Translations under genes and position numbers: made by a program
Notes under the pieces: model-generated
The model's database searches: none
Told to the model about the DNA's origin: nothing
The model's input: only the letters and a program-made list of their open reading frames with translations
Assembly (NCBI GenBank): GCA_022511485.1
Contig: JAFLUJ010000165.1
Location: forward strand, 1 to 17,444
Source of the DNA: Oscillospiraceae bacterium
GTDB lineage: Bacteria; Bacillota; Clostridia; Oscillospirales; Ruminococcaceae
DNA length: 17,444 nt
Direction of reading: 5' to 3'
Shown here: positions 6,830 to 15,021 of the stretch, piece by piece
Numbering within the stretch: position 1 is the first letter of the stretch
How the letters are laid out: each line of letters starts with the position of its first letter

Positions 6830-8135
6830 CCTTTCTGACCTTACTTATAAAAAAGCCCTCACAGTTAAACCGTCCCGGGAAAATTGTAATTTTATGTCCC
6901 TTATTTCCAAGCTCTGACATGATATCTGCTGCTTCAAAGCTGTCATTTTCCCTGAGGAATCTGTCGATTACATCGTCGTTTTCCTTTTTGCTAAGAGTAC
7001 AGGTTGAGTAAACAAGCTCCCCGCCATCTTTCAGATACCTTGCCGCAGAGCACAGTATGTCATACTGGATCTCCGGAAGCCGTTTTATATCCTGAAGATT
7101 TGTATATTTAAGCTCGGGCTTTGAACGGATAACTCCAAAACCGGAGCATGGAACATCACACAATATCTTGTCCGCCTTTGGAAAACTGTCATTGAATATC
7201 TTTGCGTCATTCCTGATCGCTTCGATGAGCCCGATACTCAACCTTTCAGCGCCTTTCTTTATAAGCCCCACTCTTTTTTCGTGGAGGTCGCAGGCTATTA
7301 TCCTGCCCTCGTCTCCCATCATTTCTGCCATAGTGAACGTCTTGCCGCCGGGAGCGGCACATATGTCAATTACCGTATCCCCCTGCTTCGGGTCAAGAAC
7401 CTTGCAGCAAAGCTGTGAGGACAGATCCTGAACATGGAACATACCCGCCTTAAAAAGCTCTGAATCCTCAACTCCGCCGATGCTTTCCGCTGAAATACAG
7501 TCCTCAGCTTCGGAGCATCTTTCTGCCATTATGCCATTCTCATTCAGCTTCATAATAAGGGTATCCGTATCGGTTTTAAGAGTATTCGTCCGGATATAAG
7601 TCCTGTGAGTCATAAGAGAGGCTTTCAGCAGATCCTCCACGTCCTCACGTGAATAATCCTCACAAAGCATCTTTATTATGTCGATATTGCAGGAATACTC
7701 CACGCTCATTCTGTCATAGCTGTTATCCGGATATTTTATCTGCTTTCCGTCACGTATGAAGCTTCTCAGAACGGCGTTTACAAACCCGGAGGCACTTGTT
7801 TTTCCCGCTTGCTTTGTCAGAGCTACAGATTCATTCACTGCTGCACTGTCAGGGACAGAATCCATATACAGAAGCTGATACAGACCCATTTTCAGAATAT
7901 TCTCCACAGAGCCGTCCAGCCTGTGCAGCGGCTTACTGCTGTAGAGCGAAATTATATGCTCCAGCGTAAGCTTCCTCTCCAGTACGCCGTAAAAAAGCCT
8001 TGAAACAAATCCCTTGTCCCTCTCTGAAAGTCCGCTGTCCTTAAGAGCGGAGTCCAGTGCAATATTTGAATACGCCTGTTTATCCATTTTGTCAAGAAGC
8101 TTCATCACAACAAGGCGGGAGGATACTTCTGTCAT
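6819..8135 (-). CDS. rsmB: 16S rRNA (cytosine-967-C5)-methyltransferase RsmB
   Basis: Methylates C967 of 16S rRNA using SAM. The N-terminal third is a NusB-like helical RNA-binding domain (about 1-130, with RDKGFVSRLFYGVLE and FVNAVLR). The Rossmann methyltransferase domain has the SAM motif DICAAPGGKT (to residue 266), the CDLHEKR strand, and the two catalytic cysteines in PCSG (329-332) and STCT (377-380). It ends with a GFFISKV strand typical of the NOL1/NOP2/Sun family. Length of 438 residues is usual. The start ATG overlaps the metallopeptidase stop by 4 bases (ATGA), and the end overlaps rlmN by 11 bases, so the three genes are probably coupled. Confidence 0.95.
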   Translation of the reverse strand: MTEVSSRLVVMKLLDKMDKQAYSNIALDSALKDSGLSERDKGFVSRLFYGVLERKLTLEHIISLYSSKPLHRLDGSVENILKMGLYQLLYMDSVPDSAAVNESVALTKQAGKTSASGFVNAVLRSFIRDGKQIKYPDNSYDRMSVEYSCNIDIIKMLCEDYSREDVEDLLKASLMTHRTYIRTNTLKTDTDTLIMKLNENGIMAERCSEAEDCISAESIGGVEDSELFKAGMFHVQDLSSQLCCKVLDPKQGDTVIDICAAPGGKTFTMAEMMGDEGRIIACDLHEKRVGLIKKGAERLSIGLIEAIRNDAKIFNDSFPKADKILCDVPCSGFGVIRSKPELKYTNLQDIKRLPEIQYDILCSAARYLKDGGELVYSTCTLSKKENDDVIDRFLRENDSFEAADIMSELGNKGHKITIFPGRFNCEGFFISKVRKVGR

Positions 8136-8821
8136 CTTCTTCTCCTGCCGCCTCCGTTTGCAATAGCTATCAGCCTGAGCAGGCTGACCAGTGATGAAAA
8201 CATTGCTGCAACGTAAGTCATGGCTGCTGCACTGAGAACCTTTCTTGCCATTTTGACCTCGTCCTTATAGAGGATAAGGTTATCATCAAGAGTTCTGAGA
8301 GCCCTGCCACTTGCGTTGAACTCCACCGGCAGCGTTACCGCCTGAAAGAAGACCACGCCCGTATAAAGCAGGATACCCACCGGAATAAGCCAGTCAAAAG
8401 CGCTGATGAAAAGTCCCAGCAGAACAAGGGGTACTGCAAGCTTTGAGCCGATCTGGGTCACAGGAATTATAGCCTGACGTATTTTTATGGGAGAATATCC
8501 CTGAGCGTGCTGAATAGCGTGTCCTACCTCGTGAGCTGCAACGCCTATCGCCGCAACCGAGGTGCTGTTATAGACCGATTCTGACAATCTTATAACATTT
8601 GCCGACGGATCATAATGGTCTGTAAGTGAACCGCTTATATATTCAATACTTACATTATACAGTCCATTGTCGTCAAGTATGCGTCTTGCTACTTCCTGTG
8701 CTGTATATCCATGCTGATTACCTGTGTTGCTGTATTTACTGAATGTCATTTTGACTTTTATCTGGGCAAATAATGCGAAAATCATTGCCGGTATTACCAA
8801 AAAATAAGCTAAGTCTAACAT
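8132..8821 (-). CDS. Membrane zinc metallopeptidase, YugP family
   Basis: A membrane-embedded putative neutral zinc protease; its substrates are unknown. Residues 1-24 form an N-terminal hydrophobic helix. HEVGH at 97-101 gives the HExxH zinc site and its catalytic Glu. A hydrophobic region with about two helices spans 118-165, followed by PVEFNASGRAL, whose Glu167 is a candidate third zinc ligand conserved in the family, and a last hydrophobic stretch at about 196-222 with a basic GGGRRRR end. Length of 229 residues is typical. GGGGG lies 8 bases before the ATG. It sits between fmt and rsmB, a slot with no gene in B. subtilis, and its stop overlaps the rsmB start, so it is well integrated in the operon. 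Confidence 0.92.
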   Translation of the reverse strand: MLDLAYFLVIPAMIFALFAQIKVKMTFSKYSNTGNQHGYTAQEVARRILDDNGLYNVSIEYISGSLTDHYDPSANVIRLSESVYNSTSVAAIGVAAHEVGHAIQHAQGYSPIKIRQAIIPVTQIGSKLAVPLVLLGLFISAFDWLIPVGILLYTGVVFFQAVTLPVEFNASGRALRTLDDNLILYKDEVKMARKVLSAAAMTYVAAMFSSLVSLLRLIAIANGGGRRRR

Positions 8822-8842
8822 AATACATCCCCCTGTTTCAAT

Positions 8843-9781
8843 TTATTTTAATATTATACCCTCTTCGACAGGTTTTCCTCTGAGATAATCAGAGGTGTTC
8901 ATTCTTTTTCCGCCCTCTGCCTGTATTTCATTAAAGCGGACGCAGTTTCCGTCGCCGCAGACAACTGTAAAGTCCTTCGCATTTACGATCTTCCCGTGCT
9001 CTGTATCCTTATATTTTCCCTGCACAAGCTCTGATCTGTACACTTTGAGACGTTTTCCATCAAGAGTAGTCACTGCACATGGAAATGCTGAAAGACCTCT
9101 TATATGATTGTGGACTTCCTGTGCCGGCTTTGAAAAATCAATAGGACACATATCTTTGGTAAGCATAGGAGCGTAACAGGAAAGACTATCGTCCTGCTTG
9201 GTCTGTGTAAGAGTATTGCTTTTTACAGCCTCCAGGGTTTTTAGGAGAACCTTTGCACCAAGCTCTGAAAGTCTGTCATGAAGCTCGGAAGCTGTTTCGT
9301 TTTCTCCGATGGGAGTAGATTCGCTGAGAAGCATATCTCCTGTGTCAAGACCCTCCTCCATAAGCATGGTGGTAACTCCGGTTTCCTTTTCGCCGTTCAG
9401 AACGCTCCACTGTATAGGACCTGCACCCCGGTATTTGGGAAGCAGCGACGCATGAACGTTAATACAATATTTTGGAATGTCCAATATGACCTTCGGAAGT
9501 ATCTTTCCGTAAGCTACAACTATGATAAGATCGGGAGAAAGCTCTCTGAGAGTACCCACAGCCGCTTCGGCGTCCTCACCTTTTTTCAGGCTCACCGGCT
9601 GATAAACAGGTATTTCATTCTGCAAAGCGAGCTCCTTTACAGGGGGCGGCGTAAGCTTGTATCCCCTGCCCTTCGGTTTATCCGGTTGAGTAAACACTGC
9701 CATGACATTTTCTCCGCTTTTTATAAGAGCATCAAGACAGGGTACTGCAAAATCGGGAGTTCCCATAAAAACAATATTCAT
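8843..9781 (-). CDS. fmt: Methionyl-tRNA formyltransferase
   Basis: Formylates the amino group of initiator Met-tRNA with 10-formyl-tetrahydrofolate. The N-terminal Rossmann domain opens with IVFMGTPDFAV. The catalytic set is Asn108 and His110 in INVHASLLPKYRGAGP and Asp146 in EEGLDTGD. The C-terminal OB-fold tRNA-binding domain (about 205-312) contains NHIRGLSAFPCA. Length of 312 residues is normal. AAAGGA lies 9 bases before the ATG. The gene is 54 bases after def, the enzyme that later removes the formyl group, and 21 bases before the metallopeptidase gene. Confidence 0.96.
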   Translation of the reverse strand: MNIVFMGTPDFAVPCLDALIKSGENVMAVFTQPDKPKGRGYKLTPPPVKELALQNEIPVYQPVSLKKGEDAEAAVGTLRELSPDLIIVVAYGKILPKVILDIPKYCINVHASLLPKYRGAGPIQWSVLNGEKETGVTTMLMEEGLDTGDMLLSESTPIGENETASELHDRLSELGAKVLLKTLEAVKSNTLTQTKQDDSLSCYAPMLTKDMCPIDFSKPAQEVHNHIRGLSAFPCAVTTLDGKRLKVYRSELVQGKYKDTEHGKIVNAKDFTVVCGDGNCVRFNEIQAEGGKRMNTSDYLRGKPVEEGIILK

Positions 9782-9835
9782 TTACCAGTGTCCTTTCGAT
9801 ACAGAGCGCCGGAAGATAGTATCAACGCGCCCTGA

Positions 9836-10342
9836 TTACCTCTTTTTCCTTTTTCTTTTGCCGTTCTTTTCCCTTTCCTTTTCCACTTCATCAGGGTCAA
9901 CCATTTCGTCAGCAATATCTATGAAAAGCTTTCCGTCAAGGTGATCCAGCTCATGGCAGACGGCTCTTGCAGTGAACTCCTTAAGCTTGAACTGTAAATG
10001 CTTTCCGTTTCTGTCCTGAGCTTTCACAATGATCTCCATAGGACGTACAACGTATCCCCAGTCATCGGGGCAGGAAAGACATCCTTCAATGTCTCTCTGA
10101 GTTCCCTTGCTTTTTATTATTTCAGGATTTATAAGCTCCATGAGACCTTCACCCGCGTCCACCACAACGGCTCGTCTCAAGATCCCCACCTGGGGAGCTG
10201 CAAGTCCTACGCCGTTTGATTTATACATGGTTTCAGCCATATCATCAAGAAGTATACCCAGCTTTTCGTCGAATACCTCTACTGTTTTACATTTCTTTCT
10301 CAGTACATCATCAGTTTTAAGAACAATTTTCCTGAGAGCCAA
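9836..10342 (-). CDS. def: Peptide deformylase
   Basis: Removes formyl from the N-terminal Met of nascent proteins at the ribosome. All three metal motifs are present: GVGLAAPQ (residues 44-51), EGCLS with Cys88, and HELDH with His130, Glu131 and His134. The usual Gln before HExxH is replaced by Val-Cys, a mild variation. The end is a strongly basic tail (KRKRKKR). I choose the TTG at 10340-10342: it yields MALRKIV, the standard deformylase N-terminus, and AGGATGTG lies 6 bases upstream. An in-frame ATG at 10414 would add 24 residues without family resemblance. With this start, length is 168 residues and the gap to priA is 96 bases. Confidence 0.93.
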   Translation of the reverse strand: MALRKIVLKTDDVLRKKCKTVEVFDEKLGILLDDMAETMYKSNGVGLAAPQVGILRRAVVVDAGEGLMELINPEIIKSKGTQRDIEGCLSCPDDWGYVVRPMEIIVKAQDRNGKHLQFKLKEFTARAVCHELDHLDGKLFIDIADEMVDPDEVEKEREKNGKRKRKKR

Positions 10343-10438
10343 ATATATCACATCCTTTATACCGGGGCGTGCTGAGGCTAAGCCCAACCCGCGTCCTTTT
10401 AGTAAATATTGCATACCGGTTTTTAGTGCCGATACCCC

Positions 10439-12883
10439 TTAAACACCAATATCTCCGTTTATATCCAGAAACATCTGAACATTAGCAAACTCCTTCATCT
10501 TAAAAGAGCTTTTGTAGATGCCTCCAATATATTCACGGAACATCTGATTGTTTTTACATTTTATTATCATTCTATACCTGTATTTCCCATTTATCTTTTC
10601 ATATGTACATTTTGACGGTCCAAGAACCTTTATAGGAACATTTATCTTTCCGTAGGAAATGCTGTCTGTAATAAGTCTTAGGAAAGCTTTTGACGCCATA
10701 TCTGCATTGCTGTCGATTGGAGAAGCAAACTCGATAGTACAGGTATCGCAAAACGGCGGATACAGAAGCGCTTTCCTTGCTTCTATCTCCTGTCTGTAAA
10801 AGCCTTTGTAGTCCTGAGCCGCCGCAAGATTAAGCACATAATGCTCAGGAACATAGGTCTGGATAATAGCCCGTCCCTGCTTGTCTCCTCTGCCGCAGCG
10901 TCCCACCACCTGTGTAACCAGTGAAAAGGTTCTCTCATAGCTTCTGAAATCTCCTGCAAACAGACTTTTGTCAACAGATAGAACTCCCACCAGAGTTACA
11001 TTTGGAAAATCCAGTCCCTTGGCGATCATCTGAGTTCCAAGCATTATGTCATAATCTCCACGCTCAAACGCATGGAAGCTTTTCTCATACGCATACCGGG
11101 AATATGTTGTGTCAGCATCCATACGCAGTATCCTTGCATCGGGAAACAACGCTGCTACGTCGTCCTCTACCTTCTGAGTTCCAATACCTGTCAGTTTAAG
11201 ATGTTCAGAACCACAGTTCCTGCATACTCTTGTCATTTCTGTACTGTATCCGCAATAATGACAGACGAGACAATTATTGACCTTGTGATATGTAAGAGGA
11301 ATGCTGCAATTCGGACAAACCGCCGGCTGACGGCAGTCTGCACAGCTTATGTATGTATGATAACCTCTCCTGTTAAGGAGAAGAATTGTCTGCTCTTTTT
11401 TTCCAAGATTGTAGTTTATCTCCTCAACCAGTCTTTCGGAGAAAACTACCGAGCTTCCGTAAAAGCCTTCTGCTGCCAGATCAACGATCTCCACTGACGG
11501 AAGATCATCTCCGGAATAACGCTTCGTCATCTCAAAAAGGTTGTATCTGCCCGTTTCAGCGTAATAGAAGCTTTCAACCGACGGAGTAGCCGAAGCCATA
11601 AGCACAGCCGCGCCATGAGTGATACACCTTTTCTTGGCAATTTCCTTTGCGCTGTATCTTGGGGAGGATTCTGACTTGTAAGTACGCTCCCCTTCTTCGT
11701 CAATAATGATAAGTCCTATATTTTCAAGAGGCGCAAAAATCGCGCTTCTGGTGCCAACAACTATTTTCGCCAGACCGCTTCTGACCCGCTTGTATTCATT
11801 AAGCCTCTGAGTAAGGGAAAGACTGCTGTGCATTATCGCAACCAGATCTCCGAACAGAGACTGAAATCTTTCAACTATCTGAGGCGTAAGAGATATTTCC
11901 GGTATCAGCATTATAACACTTCTGCCAAGCTCAAGAGTATGCTCTATAAGCTTTACAAACACCGGAGTTTTCCCGCTTCCGGTAACTCCATAAAGCAGTG
12001 AAACACTCGGCTCTTGTTTATCTATAAGCTCAACAGCCTTGTCATAGACCTGCTGCTGCTGCTCCGACAGAACTATATCTGATGCTCTTTCATTTGCCTC
12101 GACCTCCGGAGATTCTATCACCTCATATTCGTAGATCTCCGCAACACCTTTTTCAAGAAGCTTGCTTATAACTGCAAGGGTCACTCCGCATATGCTGCAT
12201 ATTTCATTTCTTGAAGCTGCACCGCTTTCTTTTAAAAGCTCAGCCACCTTTTTTTGCTTTGGCGACAAATCAGCGCTGACCTCACCGTTTGTAAATGCCT
12301 CTGTAAGCCTTAGCATCTTAACGGTCTTGTCATTAGTACGTCTTTTCAGTATATCATCTTCGGTAAGGAAGCCTGCCTGCACAAGCTGGTCAACAAGCTT
12401 CCTGTCTGCATTGTCAATGACAGAAATGTCTGCTCTTGCTGCATCAAGAAGCTTCAATGCTTTAGAAGAAAGCTCCGCTTCAGATAAGCTGCTGTCATCA
12501 GAAAGAGAATATCTTTTCGTAAAATTAACGCTCAGACCGACGGGAATAAGCGTCCTGAATGCCTCAAAGTATGTGCACAAGGTCGTATTCCTGAGCCACA
12601 TCATAAGCTCCAGCATTTCGGCATTAAGCAGCGGTTCACTGTCGATGACCGAGTTTATTGGCTTGAACTTGCTCAAATCCTCGTCTCCGACATCATCAAT
12701 TCGTATTACAACAGCAATTCGCTTTCCGTTGCCCTTACCGAAAGGAACAAGAACTCTCTTTCCTACAAGAACCTTGTCGTCAAGATCGACCGGAACAATA
12801 TATTTATATCGTCTGTCGTAGCCAAAATCGGTAGAGCTTACAGCAGTCGCTGCCAGATGCCTGACTGTGAGCAAGTTTCTCAC
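10439..12883 (-). CDS. priA: Primosomal protein N' (replication restart helicase PriA)
   Basis: A superfamily 2 helicase that reloads the replisome at stalled forks. An N-terminal DNA-binding domain (about 1-110) is followed by a winged-helix region and the helicase core: GVTGSGKT (299-306), Walker B DEEG (395-398), SATPSVESF and LLLNRRGYH. The inserted zinc domain has paired cysteines 514/517, 523/526, 541/544 and 554/557. The second core half has GTQMIAKGLDFPNVTLVGVL and TQVVGRCGRG. The 814-residue length is normal. Family members usually have DEEH in Walker B; here His is Gly. The start is GTG 12883 or TTG 12874; GAGGTGA suits the TTG, while AGGAG suits the GTG less well. It is 9 bases after rpoZ; coaBC, often in between, is absent. 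Confidence 0.95.
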   Translation of the reverse strand: MRNLLTVRHLAATAVSSTDFGYDRRYKYIVPVDLDDKVLVGKRVLVPFGKGNGKRIAVVIRIDDVGDEDLSKFKPINSVIDSEPLLNAEMLELMMWLRNTTLCTYFEAFRTLIPVGLSVNFTKRYSLSDDSSLSEAELSSKALKLLDAARADISVIDNADRKLVDQLVQAGFLTEDDILKRRTNDKTVKMLRLTEAFTNGEVSADLSPKQKKVAELLKESGAASRNEICSICGVTLAVISKLLEKGVAEIYEYEVIESPEVEANERASDIVLSEQQQQVYDKAVELIDKQEPSVSLLYGVTGSGKTPVFVKLIEHTLELGRSVIMLIPEISLTPQIVERFQSLFGDLVAIMHSSLSLTQRLNEYKRVRSGLAKIVVGTRSAIFAPLENIGLIIIDEEGERTYKSESSPRYSAKEIAKKRCITHGAAVLMASATPSVESFYYAETGRYNLFEMTKRYSGDDLPSVEIVDLAAEGFYGSSVVFSERLVEEINYNLGKKEQTILLLNRRGYHTYISCADCRQPAVCPNCSIPLTYHKVNNCLVCHYCGYSTEMTRVCRNCGSEHLKLTGIGTQKVEDDVAALFPDARILRMDADTTYSRYAYEKSFHAFERGDYDIMLGTQMIAKGLDFPNVTLVGVLSVDKSLFAGDFRSYERTFSLVTQVVGRCGRGDKQGRAIIQTYVPEHYVLNLAAAQDYKGFYRQEIEARKALLYPPFCDTCTIEFASPIDSNADMASKAFLRLITDSISYGKINVPIKVLGPSKCTYEKINGKYRYRMIIKCKNNQMFREYIGGIYKSSFKMKEFANVQMFLDINGDIGV

Positions 12884-12892
12884 CTCGTGTAA

Positions 12893-13105
12893 TTACTCCT
12901 TAATATCTGATACCTGTTCCTCAATAAAAGAATATTTACCGCCTGCAAACTCTTCAACCGCTGTCTTGACAGGCTTTTCTTCCAGAGTCTGTCCGCTTGT
13001 GTAAAGGTTATCTGCGATCTCTCTTGCTCTCTTTGCAACCGCAAGAACTACTGAATAGTAGCTTTCATTTTTCTTAGCTATCTGATTAATGGAAGGTCTA
13101 AGCAT
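12893..13105 (-). CDS. rpoZ: DNA-directed RNA polymerase omega subunit
   Basis: Small subunit that assists folding and assembly of the RNA polymerase beta-prime subunit. It opens with MLRPSINQI, the conserved omega start, followed by the KRAREIAD helix that contacts beta-prime, and EKPVKTAVEEFAGGKYSF near the end. Length is 70 residues, normal for Firmicutes. The start is ATG 13105, with GAGGTG 7 bases upstream; longer versions run into gmk without a ribosome site. It overlaps the end of gmk by 8 bases. Confidence 0.94.
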   Translation of the reverse strand: MLRPSINQIAKKNESYYSVVLAVAKRAREIADNLYTSGQTLEEKPVKTAVEEFAGGKYSFIEEQVSDIKE

Positions 13106-13703
13106 TTTCCAACACCTCATCAATATTATTTTTAGAATTTTTAACTCTTAGTTCTTCTGCCCGTATAATTGCTTTTATATCTTCAACAGCGGCGTCAAGA
13201 TCACCGTTTATGACAGCGTAATCATATTTATACGCCTGACTGATCTCCCCTGCCGCCTCGTTAAGACGCTTTTCAATGACGTCCTCTGCCTCGGTGCCAC
13301 GTTTATTAAGCCGCCTCCGAAGCTCCTTCAACGATGGAGGCAAAATGAACAGGAAAATCGCCTCAGGACATTTGTCCTTTATCTTCATAGCCCCCTGAAC
13401 TTCGATCTCGAGAATGACGTGCTTTCCTTTTTCCAGCATATCCTCCACAGGCTTTCTTAGAGTTCCGTAATAATTTTCGCAGTAGGGAGCATATTCAAGC
13501 ATTCCGTCCTCTTTAATAAGACTTTCAAACTTGTCTTTTGTAAGGAAGAAATAATTTACTCCGTCGACCTCTCCCGGTCTGGGAGCTCTTGTAGTTGCCG
13601 AAATGGAATAGAAAAATTTGTCGTCTTTCAGAACTTCAGCAAGTATAGTTCCCTTTCCGCAGCCTGACGGACCGGATACAACAATAAGCATACCTCTACT
13701 CAT
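13098..13703 (-). CDS. gmk: Guanylate kinase
   Basis: Phosphorylates GMP to GDP with ATP, a step in GTP and dGTP supply. The P-loop GPSGCGKGT is at residues 11-19. The GMP-binding region has SISATTRAPRPGEVDGVNYFF and, further on, YYGT. The lid region RRRLNKRGTEAEDVIEKRL follows. Length of 201 residues is typical. The gene overlaps remA by 8 bases at its start, and its GAGGAGG ribosome site is made of the Asp/Glu codons of the acidic end of remA, an economical arrangement. It also overlaps rpoZ by 8 bases at its end. Confidence 0.96.
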   Translation of the reverse strand: MSRGMLIVVSGPSGCGKGTILAEVLKDDKFFYSISATTRAPRPGEVDGVNYFFLTKDKFESLIKEDGMLEYAPYCENYYGTLRKPVEDMLEKGKHVILEIEVQGAMKIKDKCPEAIFLFILPPSLKELRRRLNKRGTEAEDVIEKRLNEAAGEISQAYKYDYAVINGDLDAAVEDIKAIIRAEELRVKNSKNNIDEVLENA

Positions 13704-13950
13704 CTTCTGCTTCCTCCTCGTCGTTCAGTCTGCCTGCAACGGTTTCCGGCTGTACTGCCGACAGTATAACGTGACCGCTGTCCATGATTATGACCGCTCT
13801 TGTGCGCCGTCCGTAGGTAGCGTCTATCAGCGAGCCTTTTTCCTTTGCGTCCTGAATAATACGTTTTATCGGAGCTGATTCTGGACTGACTATGGTAATC
13901 AGCCTTCCCGCACTTATCATGTTTCCGAATCCGATGTTAATAAGCTTCAT
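13696..13950 (-). CDS. remA: RemA/DUF370 family regulatory protein
   Basis: In B. subtilis RemA is a DNA-binding activator of biofilm matrix and osmoprotection genes that forms ring-like oligomers; the role here is inferred from family. The 84-residue protein has the conserved N-terminus MKLINIGFGN, then RLITIVSPESAPIKRII, IDATYGRRTRAVIIMDSGHVILS, the core of the family. It ends in a strongly acidic tail (DEEEAEDE), which also supplies the gmk ribosome site. It lies 12 bases after yicC, in the usual yicC-remA-gmk-rpoZ order. Confidence 0.94.
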   Translation of the reverse strand: MKLINIGFGNMISAGRLITIVSPESAPIKRIIQDAKEKGSLIDATYGRRTRAVIIMDSGHVILSAVQPETVAGRLNDEEEAEDE

Positions 13951-13962
13951 ACCGCACCCCGA

Positions 13963-14841
13963 TCATTCTATATTCTGTATCTGCTCTCGTATCTTTTCTA
14001 TTTCCGATTTAAGCTCAACAACTATTTTGATTATCTCAACGTCCTGTGCTTTTGAACCGATAGTATTGCTTTCCCGGTTAAACTCCTGTATAAGGAAGTC
14101 CAGCTTTCTTCCTACAGCATCGCCGCTTTCAAGAAGCTCTTTAAACTGATGTATATGACTTTTCAGACGGACAGTCTCCTCGTCCACAGCAGTTTTTTCC
14201 GAGAATATAGCCGCCTCTGTAAGTATTCTCTGCTCGTCTATCTTCTTATCGTTAAGGACTTCACACAGCTTGTTGTAGAGCCTCTGACGGTAAGCCTCCG
14301 TGACCATGGGAGAACGTTCCTCTACCCTTTCGACCATCCTGCTGATACTTTCAAGACGGGATTCAATATCCTCCCGCATTTTGCGTCCCTCAGCCTCACG
14401 CATTGCAACGAAGCTGTTCAGAGCCTCCTCAGCGGCGATCTTAACATCATTCCAGATAACTTCTTCGTCTTCGGTATTTTTGATAACATTGAAAATATCC
14501 GGAAGCCTTATAAGATTGGATAGCTTCAGATCGTCTTCCAACCCCAGAGTTTCATTAGCGTTCCTGAGAGCGTCAACATATCCCTGTGCAATAGAACGGT
14601 TGACCTCAATGGAAGCATCCTTTCCCTCAATATTGAAAATAGAGACACCAACTTCAACCTTTCCGCGGGATACCTTTCCCTGCAAAAAAGATTTCAGCTT
14701 TTCCTCCAGATACCCATATGCTCTTGGAACTCTTGCTGAAAATTCAAAATACCTGTGATTGACCGATTTTATTTCAACAAGGATCTCACGCCCGTCAATG
14801 GTCTGCTGGCTTCTGCCATAGCCCGTCATGCTTCTTATCAT
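13963..14841 (-). CDS. yicC: YicC/YloC family endoribonuclease
   Basis: Family members are reported as RNA endonucleases: B. subtilis YloC cleaves RNA, and E. coli YicC is linked to degradation of the small RNA RyhB. The canonical start MIRSMTGYGRS is present, with AAAGGA 9 bases upstream. The C-terminal domain carries the conserved GRKLDFLIQEFNRE, NTIGSKA and the end EIEKIREQIQNIE. The middle is helical and coiled-coil-like (about 140-235). Length of 292 residues matches the family. It is the first gene of the long operon, with tandem promoters just upstream. Confidence 0.94.
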   Translation of the reverse strand: MIRSMTGYGRSQQTIDGREILVEIKSVNHRYFEFSARVPRAYGYLEEKLKSFLQGKVSRGKVEVGVSIFNIEGKDASIEVNRSIAQGYVDALRNANETLGLEDDLKLSNLIRLPDIFNVIKNTEDEEVIWNDVKIAAEEALNSFVAMREAEGRKMREDIESRLESISRMVERVEERSPMVTEAYRQRLYNKLCEVLNDKKIDEQRILTEAAIFSEKTAVDEETVRLKSHIHQFKELLESGDAVGRKLDFLIQEFNRESNTIGSKAQDVEIIKIVVELKSEIEKIREQIQNIE

Positions 14842-14882
14842 GGAAAAAATCCTTTCACAACAATAAAAAATACTTACATTTC

Positions 14883-14911
14883 ATTATACCACTTTTCGTT
14901 AAAGAAATCAA
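14883..14911 (-). promoter_or_regulatory. Sigma-A-type promoter, proximal (P1), for the yicC operon
   Basis: On the minus strand TTGATT (14911-14906), a 17-base spacer and TATAAT (14888-14883) with an upstream TG (extended -10) form a near-ideal promoter. Transcription would begin around 14876, about 35 bases before the yicC ATG. Confidence 0.85.
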
Positions 14912-14973
14912 GTGTTTTCCAATAAAAAAAGCCAATTCTCCAATATATATGAGTATGATATTAATTCCATAAC

Positions 14974-15002
14974 ATTATACTATTTTATGGCAACAAAATC
15001 AA
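14974..15002 (-). promoter_or_regulatory. Sigma-A-type promoter, distal (P2), for the yicC operon
   Basis: The same hexamers as P1, TTGATT (15002-14997) and TATAAT (14979-14974), again with a 17-base spacer, lie exactly 91 bases upstream. It lacks the extended -10 TG. It would give a leader of about 125 bases that runs through P1. Confidence 0.78.
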
Positions 15003-15021
15003 GCGTTTAAGCAGAAAAGTG

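Noticed and set aside
9278..9835. Open frame of 185 codons on the + strand
   Set aside because: Antisense to fmt and its leader; fmt carries every catalytic motif, and the + frame shows no recognisable domain.
12046..12066. CTG/TGC triplet run in priA
   Set aside because: It simply encodes a short Gln run in PriA (SEQQQQVYD) and is too short to be a notable repeat.
12162..12821. Open frame of 219 codons on the + strand
   Set aside because: Fully antisense to priA, Ser/Leu-rich shadow composition, no ribosome site and no family resemblance.
14300..14758. Open frame of 152 codons on the + strand
   Set aside because: Antisense to yicC with low-complexity Ser/Arg composition typical of a shadow frame.
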